Of a stretch of DNA of 64,000 bases, positions 37,366 through 49,178 are shown piece after piece; within the stretch, counting starts at the first letter, position 1, and the number at the start of each line of letters is the position of its first letter. The translations under genes and the position numbers were made by a program. The stretch is from positions 33,262-97,261 of the forward strand of contig CAUDNR010000258.1 in the NCBI GenBank assembly GCA_958430865.1, given 5' to 3'. This DNA comes from Entrophospora sp. SA101. Taxonomy: Eukaryota > Glomeromycota > Glomeromycetes > Entrophosporales > Entrophosporaceae. The notes under the pieces are model-generated. The model saw nothing but the letters and a program-made list of their open reading frames with translations. It had not been told where the DNA came from and did not search any database.

Positions 37366-40300
37366 ATATAATTTATATATATATATAGACTATATAATTA
37401 GCTAACATATTATATTATATATATATATATATATATATTAATTAATAATTAATTAATTTAAAAATTAATAAATTGAAAATAAATTGAGCAAATTAATTAT
37501 AATTAGAATACTATATATATATATACACCAAATGAATAGGATCAAAAATAATTGACTTTATTATTATTATTTCTTTCTTTGTATTTATTTTGCATTTTGC
37601 TATTATTATTATCATTATATTATTATCATTATATTATTATTATTCATCTTTATTTTATTTCATAATAATAAATAATATATAAAAACATATCCTATTCTTG
37701 CAACAAAACCAGACAAAGTGAACGCTTATGTCACAGGGGGGGTCAAAAAAAGAATAATCTTCGATGAGTCAGACAAGATAATGGAATAAGCAACAAAATA
37801 AACAAAGATACACAGATAGTCTCATATCGATATATATATTGTTATATATCCAAAATAAAAAATTATATTAAGGGTGGTTACATGGGTACATATAGAAATG
37901 CAAAATTTTCTTTTTGAAATTTTATAATCAATCCTTCTACCTTAACTACCACAACTAATGCATGGAGCTTTTTCCCGTATTAATTTGAGTCCAATTGCTT
38001 ATTTTAACTACAAAATAATACCTTTACTTATATAAAGGAAATTGAACATAGAGATTTCAAGAACAATATAATCAAGGCAATTCGTCAACCAATAATCGAA
38101 GAAAGATTAAAAAACTATATAGGTGAGTTGTTTTAGGAGCCTGGTATAAGGTTGACATTTTTATTAACAGTTATATGATAAATATTAATATAATATTGTG
38201 AGTAGAACGTTTGAAAGCCTGTGCCATAAGTAAAATATTTGAAGATTTTTTCTCGTCTGTATCCATTATTAAATGTGAATTGTTTGCTCATATAAAGAGT
38301 TTGTAGCTGATGTTGGAAGCCAGTGATGATTCGTGCCAAGGTGTTCCCATTTCTATTATTGCTATTACTATATGTATATAATAATATAAAATGAAATATT
38401 ATTGTTTTTTTTTATAAATCGATAGTTGTTAAGGTTAACTTGAAGACTATTCATTTAGTTTTCCTTAATTTAACAAAAAAATATACTAGAAGACAAGAAT
38501 CGTAACTTTACTAATAGAATTCGCAACATATGTTGAACTTCACACTACCTTTTCAATAAAACTTTATTAACAAAAGTACACTGTCCAGTAGCTTTAATTA
38601 TATGTATACAAAGTTTCATTTAAGTTTCGCAATTTTACAAGTTTACTTGTTCAAACCTTATAGTTGTGATCTTGATTTTTTTGTCATATGATGGACGAAC
38701 ACTAATAATAATAATGTTTAATATCCCGGACTAAGGTTTAAGTCCGATGGTTCGGTCCGTTCCAAGCATGGACTCACCATTCTTAGGCTGGACCAGACTT
38801 TTAACATCCCTAGTCATCATACATATTATCTAGTCAAGTAAAACTAGTATTCAAATCAACTATACTTAAAAATCTTCCTGTTTTTTGTTTTTTCCAATTG
38901 CTACATTTATCCCAAAAAAGTTTTGCATGCTTTTGTTTCCTTTACTTTTATAGTATTTTAAATCTTCATTCTCTTTTTTCCTGCTTTCATTTCTTGATAA
39001 GTAATAAAACTTGATTACTAAATAACTGAGAGTGGTCATATTTATCAAAGAATTCTTGATAAGCAACATCCCGTTCTTCGATTTTTTCTTCTGCATGTTG
39101 GATATCGCAATTTTAGCCATCTTACAAGCTACTTAAAATCTTTCATGGCTCATGTTATTGCCATAGAAGCACTTTCTTCAAACGAAAAATAAACTTAAAA
39201 CTATAAAAGTTTTTTAAGGATGCTTTTTACAGGGTTCGATTTTATTTTAATTTAAATGGTGCGTAATTAGTTCTCCCTCTGCTTTTCAATTGAAGTTATT
39301 TACATTTTTTTAACTTGTTCTTTGAGATATATAGCATTTTTCTGTGAAACCAGTTGTGAAAGTTGGGAAGGTGATCCCAACATTTCTATTTGAGACAACA
39401 GCAAATCCTTTTGTCGATTGTAGAGTGATTTCCATGGCTCCGATCTAAAAACCTGTGTTTTGAGGTCAGAAATTCAAATGAAGAAGTTGTCAAAAATATC
39501 ATTTATGAACAATGACCGAAGCACATAATATCATTGGAATACGCACCAATTGATAACTACTAAGATATCCTAACAAATATTGGGGATATCTAAAAGTGGT
39601 TTTGGTTTGTATGTACGAATTTCCTTGAGTTCAGATTCTGCGGAGACCTTTTCTTCGACGAAACTTCTGTCATCTGGATCAATAAAAAAGAATGACAGAG
39701 ACTTTTGACGTGTTGATGGCTTAATTTAAAAAACCAATAACTTGATTAAAAACAATAGGAATTTAGTGTTTATAACGGCATCTCATTCAAAACTTGTACA
39801 ATTCATCGTCAACAACTTTTCGAGATGTCAAGACTCATTTTTTGTTGTTTTCCATTTTTTTTTGGAATTCCTCTGTAAACTCGCGTTTATGTTCAACTCC
39901 GTCATCAGACCCGATTTTCTTGTGATTACTGAAACTTCCGGCTGGAGAGATAGAAGTTTCCATTTACGCTTCTTATCTCTGCTGAATTTTGTATAGATGA
40001 CTTCTAGTGTTCCTAACTAGAAAAATGAAATTTATCTAGGGAAGCATACCTTCTTACTCTTTACATCATCTGAATCCGTTTCAACTTCTGATGTTGAAAT
40101 CAGGCTTTCAGCAATAAATACAAATACCAAAAATATCAATCTTTATTTTTTCTTTTGGATGGAACTTATGACTAGAATTTCTATTCATAATACAACTCAA
40201 TTTTAATATTAATTTGAATTTATTAAAAGGGTAAACATTTTTGAAATTTGAGAATTTTATTATGTTATTGAATATTCAAAATCTCCTATACTTACATAGA

Positions 40301-40502
40301 AAAGTTTCCGAGCCTTTTAATTCTTAAATATAGTATTCTATGGGATTCTTCATTCATAAAAAAAATCACTAATACAAAAAACTAGTACTTTATTTTGTTA
40401 ATTGTTAATTTTGCCTCGCCGATCACTGTTAAATTCTCAGTTCATTTGCGGATCGGCAATTAAACAATTATTATTATTTAAAATAAATAAAACCTTAAAA
40501 AA
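37366..40502. other. Intergenic region with AT microsatellites and repeat debris
   Basis: TA-rich tracts lie at about 37375-37440 just past the XPO1 stop and may act as its 3' region. At 37697-37746 is a copy of a GCAACAAAACCA...AAGTGAACG repeat also seen near 48207 and 57456. A GC-richer patch with CCGGACTAAGG...GGTCCGTTCC occurs at 38730-38800. Open frames at 38866-39120 and 39742-39996 are not recognisable, and I call no gene. Confidence 0.4.
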
Positions 40503-41544
40503 ATGTTTAATATTAACGATAGTTTTTCATTTTTACAACAACTCAATAAAGATACTTTACCATTAAAAATAAAATATATTGATAAACTTGTAAACGATCT
40601 AACAAACTTATTGGATAAATCGGATTTTTATGATGTAGAAATTAGAGTTGGAGGAGGTGAAGACATTAAAACTTTTAAAGCTCATTCCACTATTTTGAAA
40701 TCAAGATCTTTGTATTTTAAAGCAGCTTTGTCAAATAATTGGGCAAAAAAATCTGATGGACTCATTTTATTTGAAAAAGAAAATATTTCTCCAAAAATAT
40801 TTGAAGTTCTCTTATTGTAAGATTAATTTAATATAAATTATTAATATTAATTAATTAATTATGTTTTTTTTGTTTAAAATCTCTTTTTTCATTTAAAGAT
40901 ATATTTATAATGGTTTTGTCAATGTTAATAATCTCAAGCCAGATGAAATTCTTGAACTACTTGAAGCATGTAATGAACTATGCTTTGATGAATTAATTGA
41001 AGATCTGCAAAAACATTTACTTGTTAAAAGAAGAGAATGGATTCAACTTAATTTAGTTCACATTCATAAATTTTTATCAAAATATAAAATTAGAACATTC
41101 AATTTACTTCAATGTCATTATGATGTATTAATTGATGAAAATCTTATATCATTAATTAAATCTAATGAATTTGTAACTATTGAAAAATCAATGCTAATAA
41201 CTATATTAAAGAAAGATGATTTAGAATTAAATGAAATTGAAATATGGGATTATGTTATTCAATGAGGAATTTGGCAAAATAAAGAGTTGAAAAATAGTGT
41301 TTCAGAGTGGAATAAAGATGATTTCAAACAATTGAAAAATACATTAGAAGAGATTATTCCACTAATAAGATTTGATCAAATTTCTTCAAATGATTTTTTT
41401 GAAAGAATTTTACCATTCAAAAATATTTTTGATAAAGAAGTTTATAAAGAAATTCTTGAATACAATCTTAGTAATAAATGGCAACCAAGGTTATTACTCC
41501 AAAAAGGACCAAGAATAATAGGTAAAGGTTTAATTGAAACTTAA
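40503..41544 (+). pseudogene. BTB-BACK gene with an in-frame stop and no TLDc domain
   Basis: Exons 40503-40816 and 40899-41544 join in phase. The BTB part shows DVEIRVGGGED, TFKAHSTILKSRSLYF and LYIYNGFVNVNN. BACK follows, with LLEACNELCFDELIEDLQ and IEKSMLITILKKDD. At 41263-41265 a TGA interrupts the WDYVIQ-GIWQ segment, where relatives have Trp (TGG), a single-base change. Beyond it the frame stays open for another 93 codons to a stop at 41542-41544. It ends at PRIIGKG, the usual linker before TLDc or kelch-like domains, and no TLDc follows. Either the gene was recently inactivated or a shorter BTB-only product of about 253 residues is made. The exon layout (intron within the YIYNG segment) matches the intact paralogue at 16115-17811. 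Confidence 0.8.
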
Positions 41545-41752
41545 AATAAAACTCTTAATTTCTAATTTTAAATCTAATATATAGTAAAAATGAAAAATAT
41601 ATTTTAATAATATTTTCAAAAAATGAAGCCAATGAAAGTTATGTGTACATAAAAGTTGAGTGTTTTTTATTCAAATTTTTGTTAAATATTAATTTGGAAT
41701 TATATATGAATTATTTGCATAAAGTTTATTAATATATATTTTTTAAAAAAAG

Positions 41753-42879
41753 TTCATCACTGAAGATACTTTCAAAGTACATAAAGGACTTGACCTTGCT
41801 AATCTTAGTAATCAAGAAGATCTTATATCAGCTCTTCCTGTAATGAAAATTCTTAAAACAACTCCATTCAATCATTTTAAACAGAAGGTAGCAGTCAAAT
41901 ATGAAAAACAACCTGAACAAATTCATTTTTGGGCTTTTGGACCAAGGCAAAATAAAACTGTCAGACCTGACATATTGATATCATCTGATTATTTTAATTT
42001 GAGTATGATTTCAATTTTTTCATCTTTTTTTTAATAATTTAATATTTTTGCATGTGTCAATTATTCATTTTTTTGATCATTATGTATTAGCAATGGATGA
42101 GATTTGTGCTAAATTAATGCCATACAAGAATACATTATATTTGGAAATTGCAGATAAACCTTTAATTGACAATGTAAATTATTCGTTCATTCTTTATTAG
42201 ATTTTCATTTAAATATATTTTGACAAAATCCAAAATCAATTTTTTTAAATCTATTTATTAGACTTGGTTTCCTTCACCAGGTGGAAAATCTTTAGTATTT
42301 CTGAAATTTTTTGATCCTTGCACACAAACTTTAGAGTATGTGTTACAGATATATTTTTTTGAATTTAATATTTTGACAATTACTTTTTTATATTTATACA
42401 TACCTATGTATATCATGTAGATGTCTTGGTTCTCTTTATGTACAAGGATCTGGTAAAGTTGGTGACATTTATCCAATTTTATGTAAAAAAAAGAACTTCC
42501 CAGTAAATACTCCACTCAATGTATATGAAGTATGTGCCATTCACTGCATTATGATTTATAATTATAAAATTTTAAACTTAATTGTTTATTATTATTATTA
42601 ATAAATTAATAAATATTGATTATTATTATTAGGAAATTGATCCCAATATGATAAAAGAAATGAACCAAAAATCAACATTTGATCAATCTGAAATACAAAA
42701 TGGAGATATAATTTGTTTCCAAAAAGCTTTAACAGTAAAAAAGTATGAAATAAACTATATTAATATTAATATAGCCATTTTTTTAAAAAAATTGTATTTT
42801 AATTTTGATTTTTAATTTTTTTAGGATTCAAATCACTAAAATTCCAGATTTTTATCGCTACTTATCAAAACAAACATAA
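41753..42879 (+). pseudogene. Spliced fragment of the USP7/Ubp15 ubiquitin-like (HUBL) region
   Basis: Six blocks (41753-42002, 42091-42173, 42262-42335, 42421-42529, 42633-42742, 42825-42879) join in phase to 226 residues with GT-AG introns. The protein reads ITEDTFKVHKGLDLANL, KILKTTPFNHFK, PEQIHFWAFGPRQNKTVRPD, KSLVFLKFFDPCTQTLECLG, KVGDIYPIL, YEEIDPNM and FDQSEIQNGDIICFQKAL, ending IPDFYRYLSKQT. This is the order of the first two ubiquitin-like domains of USP7/Ubp15 deubiquitinases. The TRAF/MATH and catalytic domains and the last UBL domains are missing. The first block starts after a plausible AG acceptor and has no initiating ATG until 41843. It may be a truncated duplicate, or the 3' part of a chimeric transcript with the BTB gene upstream. 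However, the GGTAAAG donor at 41521-41522 leaves phase 1 while this block needs phase 0. Confidence 0.75.
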
Positions 42880-45059
42880 AAATCGTGATCAAAACCAAGA
42901 ATGATTTATATTGATTGACATCCCTATTACTATTTTTTGTTTTTTTTTTTTTATTAATGAAAAAAAAATACATACATATTTAAAATTAAACTCCCGTATT
43001 ATTAATCAATCACCACCTTTACTATATTATGAATTTTTATGTGAATGTTAGATGATGTTGTATATCATAGAGCTTAAATTGTTTATTGATTTACAAGAAG
43101 AAGAAAAATACATCTTAACAAATTTTATATGTTTATATATGCGAAGTAAGATTCTAAAAGTTCGCTGTAACGCGAATATTATAATTCATCAAAATTTTAT
43201 TGTTTGATTTATTAATGTCATCATCATATCTCAACTATGGAATGTAGATATCTATTCGTATTTGAAGTTGTCTTTTTATTTTTTAGAATTTTTGGATGAA
43301 TTATAATTTGTTCAATCTCACAAATATACAAAATTTCCACTTTTATCAATGTTGCTTCACAATGAATAAAATCAACCTTAAAAGAAATTAATATTGACAT
43401 TTTTGTTACTGGTAGTTTGTATGATAATAATTCCAGAATCAGAATCCAAAAAGTGCGATCAAGTTTTGTAGTATATAAACTTGAGATACTAAGCTTTTAG
43501 ATTAAAAATTATCATTAAATATTTATTAAGATTATACAATAGATATCATGTCATTTTATTTATACTGCTACGATGACAACATCCTTCCCTCCCAAAAATC
43601 ATTTTTATATTTTGATCCTATTTGCATGGCATAGTCATTTGTAGATTAAAATGTTGACATGTATGTAAATAATCCATCGCTAATTTTTTTCAAATGATTT
43701 GTGCTCAAAGAGCAGAGTACCTTCTTGGGACTCATTTGAGATTTTGGATTTCGAATTTTCCTGTATAAAAACCGATCACTCTGTGATTCAGGACCATATG
43801 GGGTGCTCATACCCACTTTTTGTTAACCCATCTCAGAACCCGAAACAAAAGCAAGTTTATTCTGAGAATTTTATTCCTATAAAGTTTACATTTATTCTTT
43901 ATCGTGGTCATAGTTTGGGTCACGAGTAGGATAACACTGGTCTTATCTGTATAACCTAGGTTCATGATAATCTAAAAGGGACTTGATCTTTGCACGCCAC
44001 CATCACGGTTTAGAAGACAATGTAAATGGTTTAATATTTTCTATATAAATATACTGTAGTCATAATTACAATAGAAATAATGATAGATAGTTTTTGTGTT
44101 CCTAGAATAACTGCTTAGACTTACGGTTTTTTTTACTTTTACTAAAATAGATGGTTCATGGCAGACGAAATTATCAACCTCCTTAACATTTACAACATTA
44201 CACTTCTACATCCATCATTTCAACAAAATTAAGTTTTTCGGCTTTCGATAAACAGATACAAGGGCACATTTCACCATCATGTATGCACATGTTATATCGT
44301 TTTATTTTATTTGTATTCATATTTATATTTATAATTTAAATAATGATTAGATAAAAAAATTCCAAATCCCAATTCTTCCTTCCCTTTATTTCCAACATAT
44401 CCGACACTTTTAAACATGTGGCTACAAAATCACATTAATATCAAAAACAATGGATAATTTATCGTAACAACATTCACTCATTTTATCCAGATAATCAACA
44501 TCAATTATATAAAGATCGTTGGAGAGAATATGTTCATAAAAGTGTTTGAAATTATTATTAACTTATGAACCAATAAACATATTTAATTTTATTGTATTTA
44601 TTGTAAAAACTATATCAATATATTCATTACTATTGTATATATATTATTGTATTTAATATTCGTTCAAGTAAAATTATTTAATGATTATTAAACAAAATTA
44701 ATCCTTAGTCATAATGACTGTATTCATTCAAACAGTATTTTCTTCGTGGGTTTTAAATTTATTTATGAAAGCAAATCTTTTTGGTCATTTAATCATATGA
44801 TTATGGCGTTTACGAAGGTATAGAAGATAAAGTAGCTTTTGTATATCAATATTGGTGGTGATGGTAATAATTGGTATTAATGGTGTAGTAGCAGCACTGA
44901 TGGTGGTACACACAGTGAAAAAAGTGATGATGGTGGTGACGATGTAGCTATTGGAAGTTTAAGTAATTGCATCTTCTTGAAGTTTTCCAGTAACAACAAG
45001 CAACTTCTTGTTCAGGCAAACTGCAAATCGCCTATCTTTTCTTTTTTAGTCCTCAAAAA
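42880..45059. other. Intergenic region, no supported gene
   Basis: Short coding-looking peptides appear near 44160-44280 (SIISTKLSFSAFDKQIQG) and 44492-44548 (YKDRWREYVHKS) but could not be tied to a family or to each other securely. A GGTGGTGATGG-type low-complexity tract lies at 44850-44945. The frame at 43699-43929 is not recognised. Confidence 0.35.
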
Positions 45060-46459
45060 CAAAATTCTGATTGGCTAATTTGAATTTCACGTGCGTGAAT
45101 TTCGGAGGAGAGAAAGTTTAGAAAGGAAAATTGACAATTTATATTTATTTTCATCATTTTTTTATTTTAAATTATAAGTTATTTATCCCTAATCAGTTTA
45201 TTTATATATGTGTGCTATTAACATATATGTCTCATTTTTTAGAATATAAAACAAAAATTGGTTGGAAAATTTCAAATGTTAAATGTTTCCAGCCTTTTAT
45301 TTGTGATTTCCTGAACACATTGACATACATTTCCGATTACCTGATCTGAAATTATGAATAAAAGATTGTAGAAGAGCTAGAAAAACTTTGAAATATGGTG
45401 ATGATAATGTTATTGATATTAATCCTGTAAATTCAATGATATTTAACAAGCAAATTTGGAATTCAAACAATTGAATCACTAACCAAAACTTACCTCTAAT
45501 ATAAAAAATGAATTAAACCTTTCCGCAGACATACACTAGATAAACGAAAGAAACACTTCAAGAGACTTAAGTGAAAGCGTCGAAGGATCTGTTGAAGAAT
45601 ATGAAGGTTCGGTTCTGACAAGTTTTATGACATGATGTAAATTATTTCAATGATAATGGTGATGAAGATTTAAAATTTCTAATTGGAACCAATTTTAATG
45701 TGATTTTTCTACCTGATCTTAATGAGAGTGATGAAGAGGATGTAAATGGTTTAGTTAATGAAATTTTGATTTAATTATATTCCTTGTATTCATAAAGTTC
45801 ATAATACGCAGGCTGCGTTTAATTGCGCAAATTGCATCCTTAGTTTACAGGTTTACATTTTCATCTGTTGTTTCTTATAATCCTCATGAAAGAATCTTTA
45901 AAGGCATTTTTTGCCTATATTATTGTAGATTTTTGCTTCCTAAAGATTATTACACTTTCATTGTTTTTTTAAAAAAAGTTTTATTTTATTTTTGAATATT
46001 TTAAGAATGCGATTTGATCAAATTAACATATGTATATGTTAAATAATTGTAAATGTAGTTTCCACCTACTACCACAGCACAACCCATGTGTATATTTTTA
46101 TTCTTTGATAATAAAAATTACATTAAATGTGGGGCAAAGATAGGTCACGATGTAAAATTTTTACATGTGGGAAAGGATTTTATTAACACATGTAAAATGT
46201 ATTGTAAAATATGTAAAATATGAATTCTAAATAAATAATTCCAACAATCTATTATTTATCTTGGTATTTCACAAGAAAGGTGAATGATGTCAATTGTGTT
46301 AAAATCTAAAGAGATTGATACGCGAATTTCTATTTTTTAACATGATGAAAATTGACGCAATCTAATCTAATATAATAATAATAATAATCTAATATTTATG
46401 TTGTGCATGAATTTTGAAATTCACGCGCGTGAAATTCCAATTAGCCAATCAGAATTTTG
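45060..46459. mobile_element. 1.4-kb segment bounded by 44-bp inverted repeats
   Basis: 45060-45103 and 46416-46459 are reverse complements with 2 mismatches in 44 (CAAAATTCTGATTGGCTAAT followed by GAATTTCACG[T/C]GCGTGAATTTC). The inner half of each arm is itself nearly palindromic around CACGCGCGTG. The interior has only broken frames, for example an acidic one ending ESDEEDVNGLVNEILI at about 45730-45773. A decayed DNA transposon or an inverted duplication both fit. No target-site duplication was identified. Confidence 0.55.
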
Positions 46460-46764
46460 CATCCAAACAAATATAAAAATTTGATTTTGACTTACATTTA
46501 TGCTTATATATTTACATCTAATAATATATATTCCACAACTCAAAAATCAAAAATTGAAATCTCAGAAAGGAGTTTCGACAAATGGAGTAACAACGAGTTT
46601 AATACAGATAAATTGAAAGATGTTAGAGGTGTGTGTGTGCGCACGCTCTATTGAATTTTTAAAAAGAATTTATGTGATGATTTCTAGATGTGGGCAGAAA
46701 CACCCAAGGTAAAAAAGTTATACCAGTTAATAAGGATAGATTTATAAGTAAAATGTTTTTTTGA
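46460..46764 (+). other. Possible orphan exon pair
   Basis: A plus frame reading RSFDKWSNNEFNTDKLKDVR to 46628 meets GTGTGTG, and after a TTTCTAG acceptor a second block (46688-46764) continues in phase with DVGRNTQGKKVIPVNK, ending at TGA. No ATG lies in the first block. I recognise no family. It may be the end of a gene whose start was replaced by the inverted-repeat segment to its left. Confidence 0.25.
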
Positions 46765-46782
46765 TTCAGTAACTCTTGATAA

Positions 46783-46816
<34 letters not shown>

Positions 46817-46929
46817 TTCTGTTTATTAATGAATGAATTTTAAATTTTTTAAAAAGTCTGTATTAACAATATCATTATTATTATTAAGAGAACAAATTAT
46901 AGTTTGTTTTTCCTAATAGAAGAACGATA

Positions 46930-47654
46930 TTAAAGATAAAACTTATCATTAGATATTTTCTTTTTTAACAAATTTTTTTCTTCTTTTAACCTTTTAACTT
47001 CTTCTCTCAATTCATTCACATCATTACAATAACATTTTAACATTCCTTCAATACTATTCTGTACAATTGAAAAAGTGTACGAAAATGATTAGTTTTTTTT
47101 TAAAACCCCCCCCCCCCCCCCATAAAGAAATTAATAAAAACCTGTTGAATATGAAATTGTCTTATTAATTCTACATGCATATCCATTATATCTCTATGTA
47201 ATAAAGTTTTAAAATCTTCCAAACATTCATTAATAACATTTTCAAGAACTTTATGTTGAAAATTTGATGAAGTAGTATCTGATAAACTATTACTACTATT
47301 ACTATCAATGTTACTATCGTTATTATTTATTATTATTGAATTCCTTCTGCTAGAATTGTTGGTGTCTTCTATATTAATATCAATGTTATTTTCGACTTTG
47401 TTATTGATGTTACCGTTAATAATAATATTAGTGGTGTCAGAATCCTTAATAGGTGTATTAATATTACTATCGTTACTATCACTACTAGAAGAAACAGCCT
47501 TTAAAAGACTCATAAATTTGTTAGGTGGTCTACTTTCCGAAGCATTATTATTATTATTATTGATTGTCTGGACGTCTTCCATAAAAACATTTTTCTTACT
47601 AGCAACTTTGGCTGGTGAAAAAATATCCATATAATCACTATTATTATTATTCAT
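46930..47654 (-). CDS. NEDD1-type gamma-tubulin-complex-binding C-terminal domain protein
   Basis: Two exons, 47654-47142 and 47058-46930, join in phase to 213 residues. Residues 1-140 are Asn/Ser-rich with short motifs such as YMDIFSPAK. The C-terminus reads LEDFKTLLHRDIMDMHVELI, RQFHIQQNSIEG, then a Leu/Glu/Lys coiled coil (LREEVKRLKEEKNLLKKK). This closely follows the end of NEDD1/GCP-WD (L..F....HRDI..L..E..RQFH.Q...), which binds gamma-tubulin ring complexes and recruits them to spindle poles. NEDD1 normally carries an N-terminal WD40 propeller. None is found upstream before the next gene, so this is a truncated copy or an unusual short form. The 83-bp intron contains 16 consecutive C on the plus strand (47106-47121). 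The start could instead be a splice acceptor (CATAG just upstream), so the 5' end is uncertain. Confidence 0.65.
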
Positions 47655-49178
47655 CTTTTGATCTATGCAGGCAGATCCCACGAGGAATATCAATTTATTT
47701 ATTTATGATGTCAATAGCAAATTTTAATAATACAATCAATCATAAATTGCCTTTATTTATTTTTTCTATTTTCCAAAAACTACGTCTTCTTTAAGAGATA
47801 CTTTGGAATAAATAAAGTTTAAAATTTAGAGGATGTTGTTTTTAAAAATGTTATATATGAAAATCAAGTTTGCGTGAATTTTAAATTGGACGAGCTTGAG
47901 AGGTTGATTACAATGTGATGTGATAGGATCATTAGCAAATATCAATAATAACAATAATATTGAAATATCGCGAATTAATATTTATTTTTCATGCTTTGTT
48001 TACTAGCATGTTTTTATATTGGATGACTTATTCATTAGAAATAGATGTATATAGATTGATGGTCGGATGGATGGGAATAATAATATATTTCTTAAAAATA
48101 TTTTTCATCTTCTTCAGTCAAGTTTACAAAAGAAAATATTACTTGAAACGTGGTATATATTTCTATAATTTGTTTAATTATTATTAATTATTATTATTTA
48201 TATGGGCAGGCTGCAACAAAACCAAAGAAGGTGAACATTATATCGCAATGAATTTCAAGTTCAAAATTTAGTGAAATAAAAAAGTACTTGCTTGATAGCT
48301 TTTTTGTTTTATATTTTCTTAAAAGTAAAAGTAGAAATAGTGGTAGTTGTGGTAGTTGTAGTGTCAGAATCAGAACAGGACTGATGATGTGTAAAGGAGT
48401 AAAACGATCAGCACATACTGAAACCTTTTTACATTCAAGTATATGAAAGTTGAATATATTAAAGGAATTAAATTTGTTACTTGTGATAATTTAAGAGAAA
48501 TCTTTAAGAATTTAAATGATATCGGGTTCCCAAAGAAAAATATTCTCAAAAAAGAAAACTATATAAACTTCGATCCAACTACTTTTGTGATGACAAATGA
48601 GGTAGATCCTACAGGTTTAAATGTAGGAGAGTTCATTCAAAAAAAAAAAGAAACTGCAAGAAGAGATTTTGAACGAATCTACCAGACTTAAAGTATCGTG
48701 ATGTACAAAAAAATTTGGTAATTAAGGGTTGGATTTAAATCGACCCGCGACAAGCAATCAGAACAAAGAAATAATAATTTTAGTTCCAAAATTAATCTTG
48801 ATGAGTTGGGTAATTCTAGTCAAGAAGATAATGAAAATAAGCAAAATATATATATATAAGACATATATACAGATAGTATATGATGTGGGCCTTCTTTCAG
48901 AGAGCAAAATAAAGGTTTTATTATTATTGGTATTTCTTATGTTAGTAGGAAGAGCGAGAAAAGAAAACCAAATAATATATTGTCCTTGATTGCCCATAAA
49001 GAAATGTCATATTCAATAAATAAACCTTTCTTCCTTGCTTGGTTTGAAATTAACTTTTGAGTTTGATAGGCTTTTCATAATTTAGATTAACCCGTTTGAT
49101 AAACAACTAATTTTTTTGACAAGAATTAAAATTGGTGATGATCTACCTTTTTTTTTTTTTTACAAAATATTTTTTTTA
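47655..49178. other. Intergenic region with one orphan ORF and a repeat
   Basis: Contains the GCAACAAAACCAAAG repeat near 48207-48280 and the unclassified frame at 48443-48691. The minus-strand DNA just upstream of the NEDD1-like gene has no WD40-like coding sequence. Confidence 0.4.
48443..48691 (+). CDS. Unclassified 82-codon ORF
   Basis: The frame MKVEYIKGIKFVTCDNLREI continues through a Lys-rich middle with NINFDPTTFV-like spacing (INFDPTTFVMTNEVDPTG) and ends RRDFERIYQT. Composition is balanced, unlike random AT-rich frames, and there is no transmembrane segment. It is preceded by a copy of a dispersed repeat (48207-48280), suggesting that it is part of a repeat family. I do not recognise the family and cannot propose a function. 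Confidence 0.3.
   Translation: MKVEYIKGIKFVTCDNLREIFKNLNDIGFPKKNILKKENYINFDPTTFVMTNEVDPTGLNVGEFIQKKKETARRDFERIYQT

Noticed and set aside
38730..38800. GC-richer patch suspected to be a tRNA or structured RNA
   Set aside because: No cloverleaf, A/B box pair or T-arm motif could be drawn.
39742..39996. 84-codon plus ORF
   Set aside because: Starts in AT-rich DNA, has no recognisable domain, and the neighbouring sequence gives no exon continuation.
41521..41753. In-frame splice joining the BTB gene to the USP7 fragment
   Set aside because: The visible GGTAAAG donor leaves phase 1 while the acceptor block needs phase 0, so a simple fusion protein is not supported.
44160..44548. Possible small two-exon gene (SIISTKLSFSAFDKQIQG ... 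YKDRWREYVHKS)
   Set aside because: Pieces look protein-like, but no start codon, phase or family could be established.
47308..47634. 108-codon plus-strand hydrophobic ORF
   Set aside because: Antisense of the Asn/Ser-rich part of the NEDD1-like gene; apparent membrane segments come from AAT/TCA repeats read backwards.
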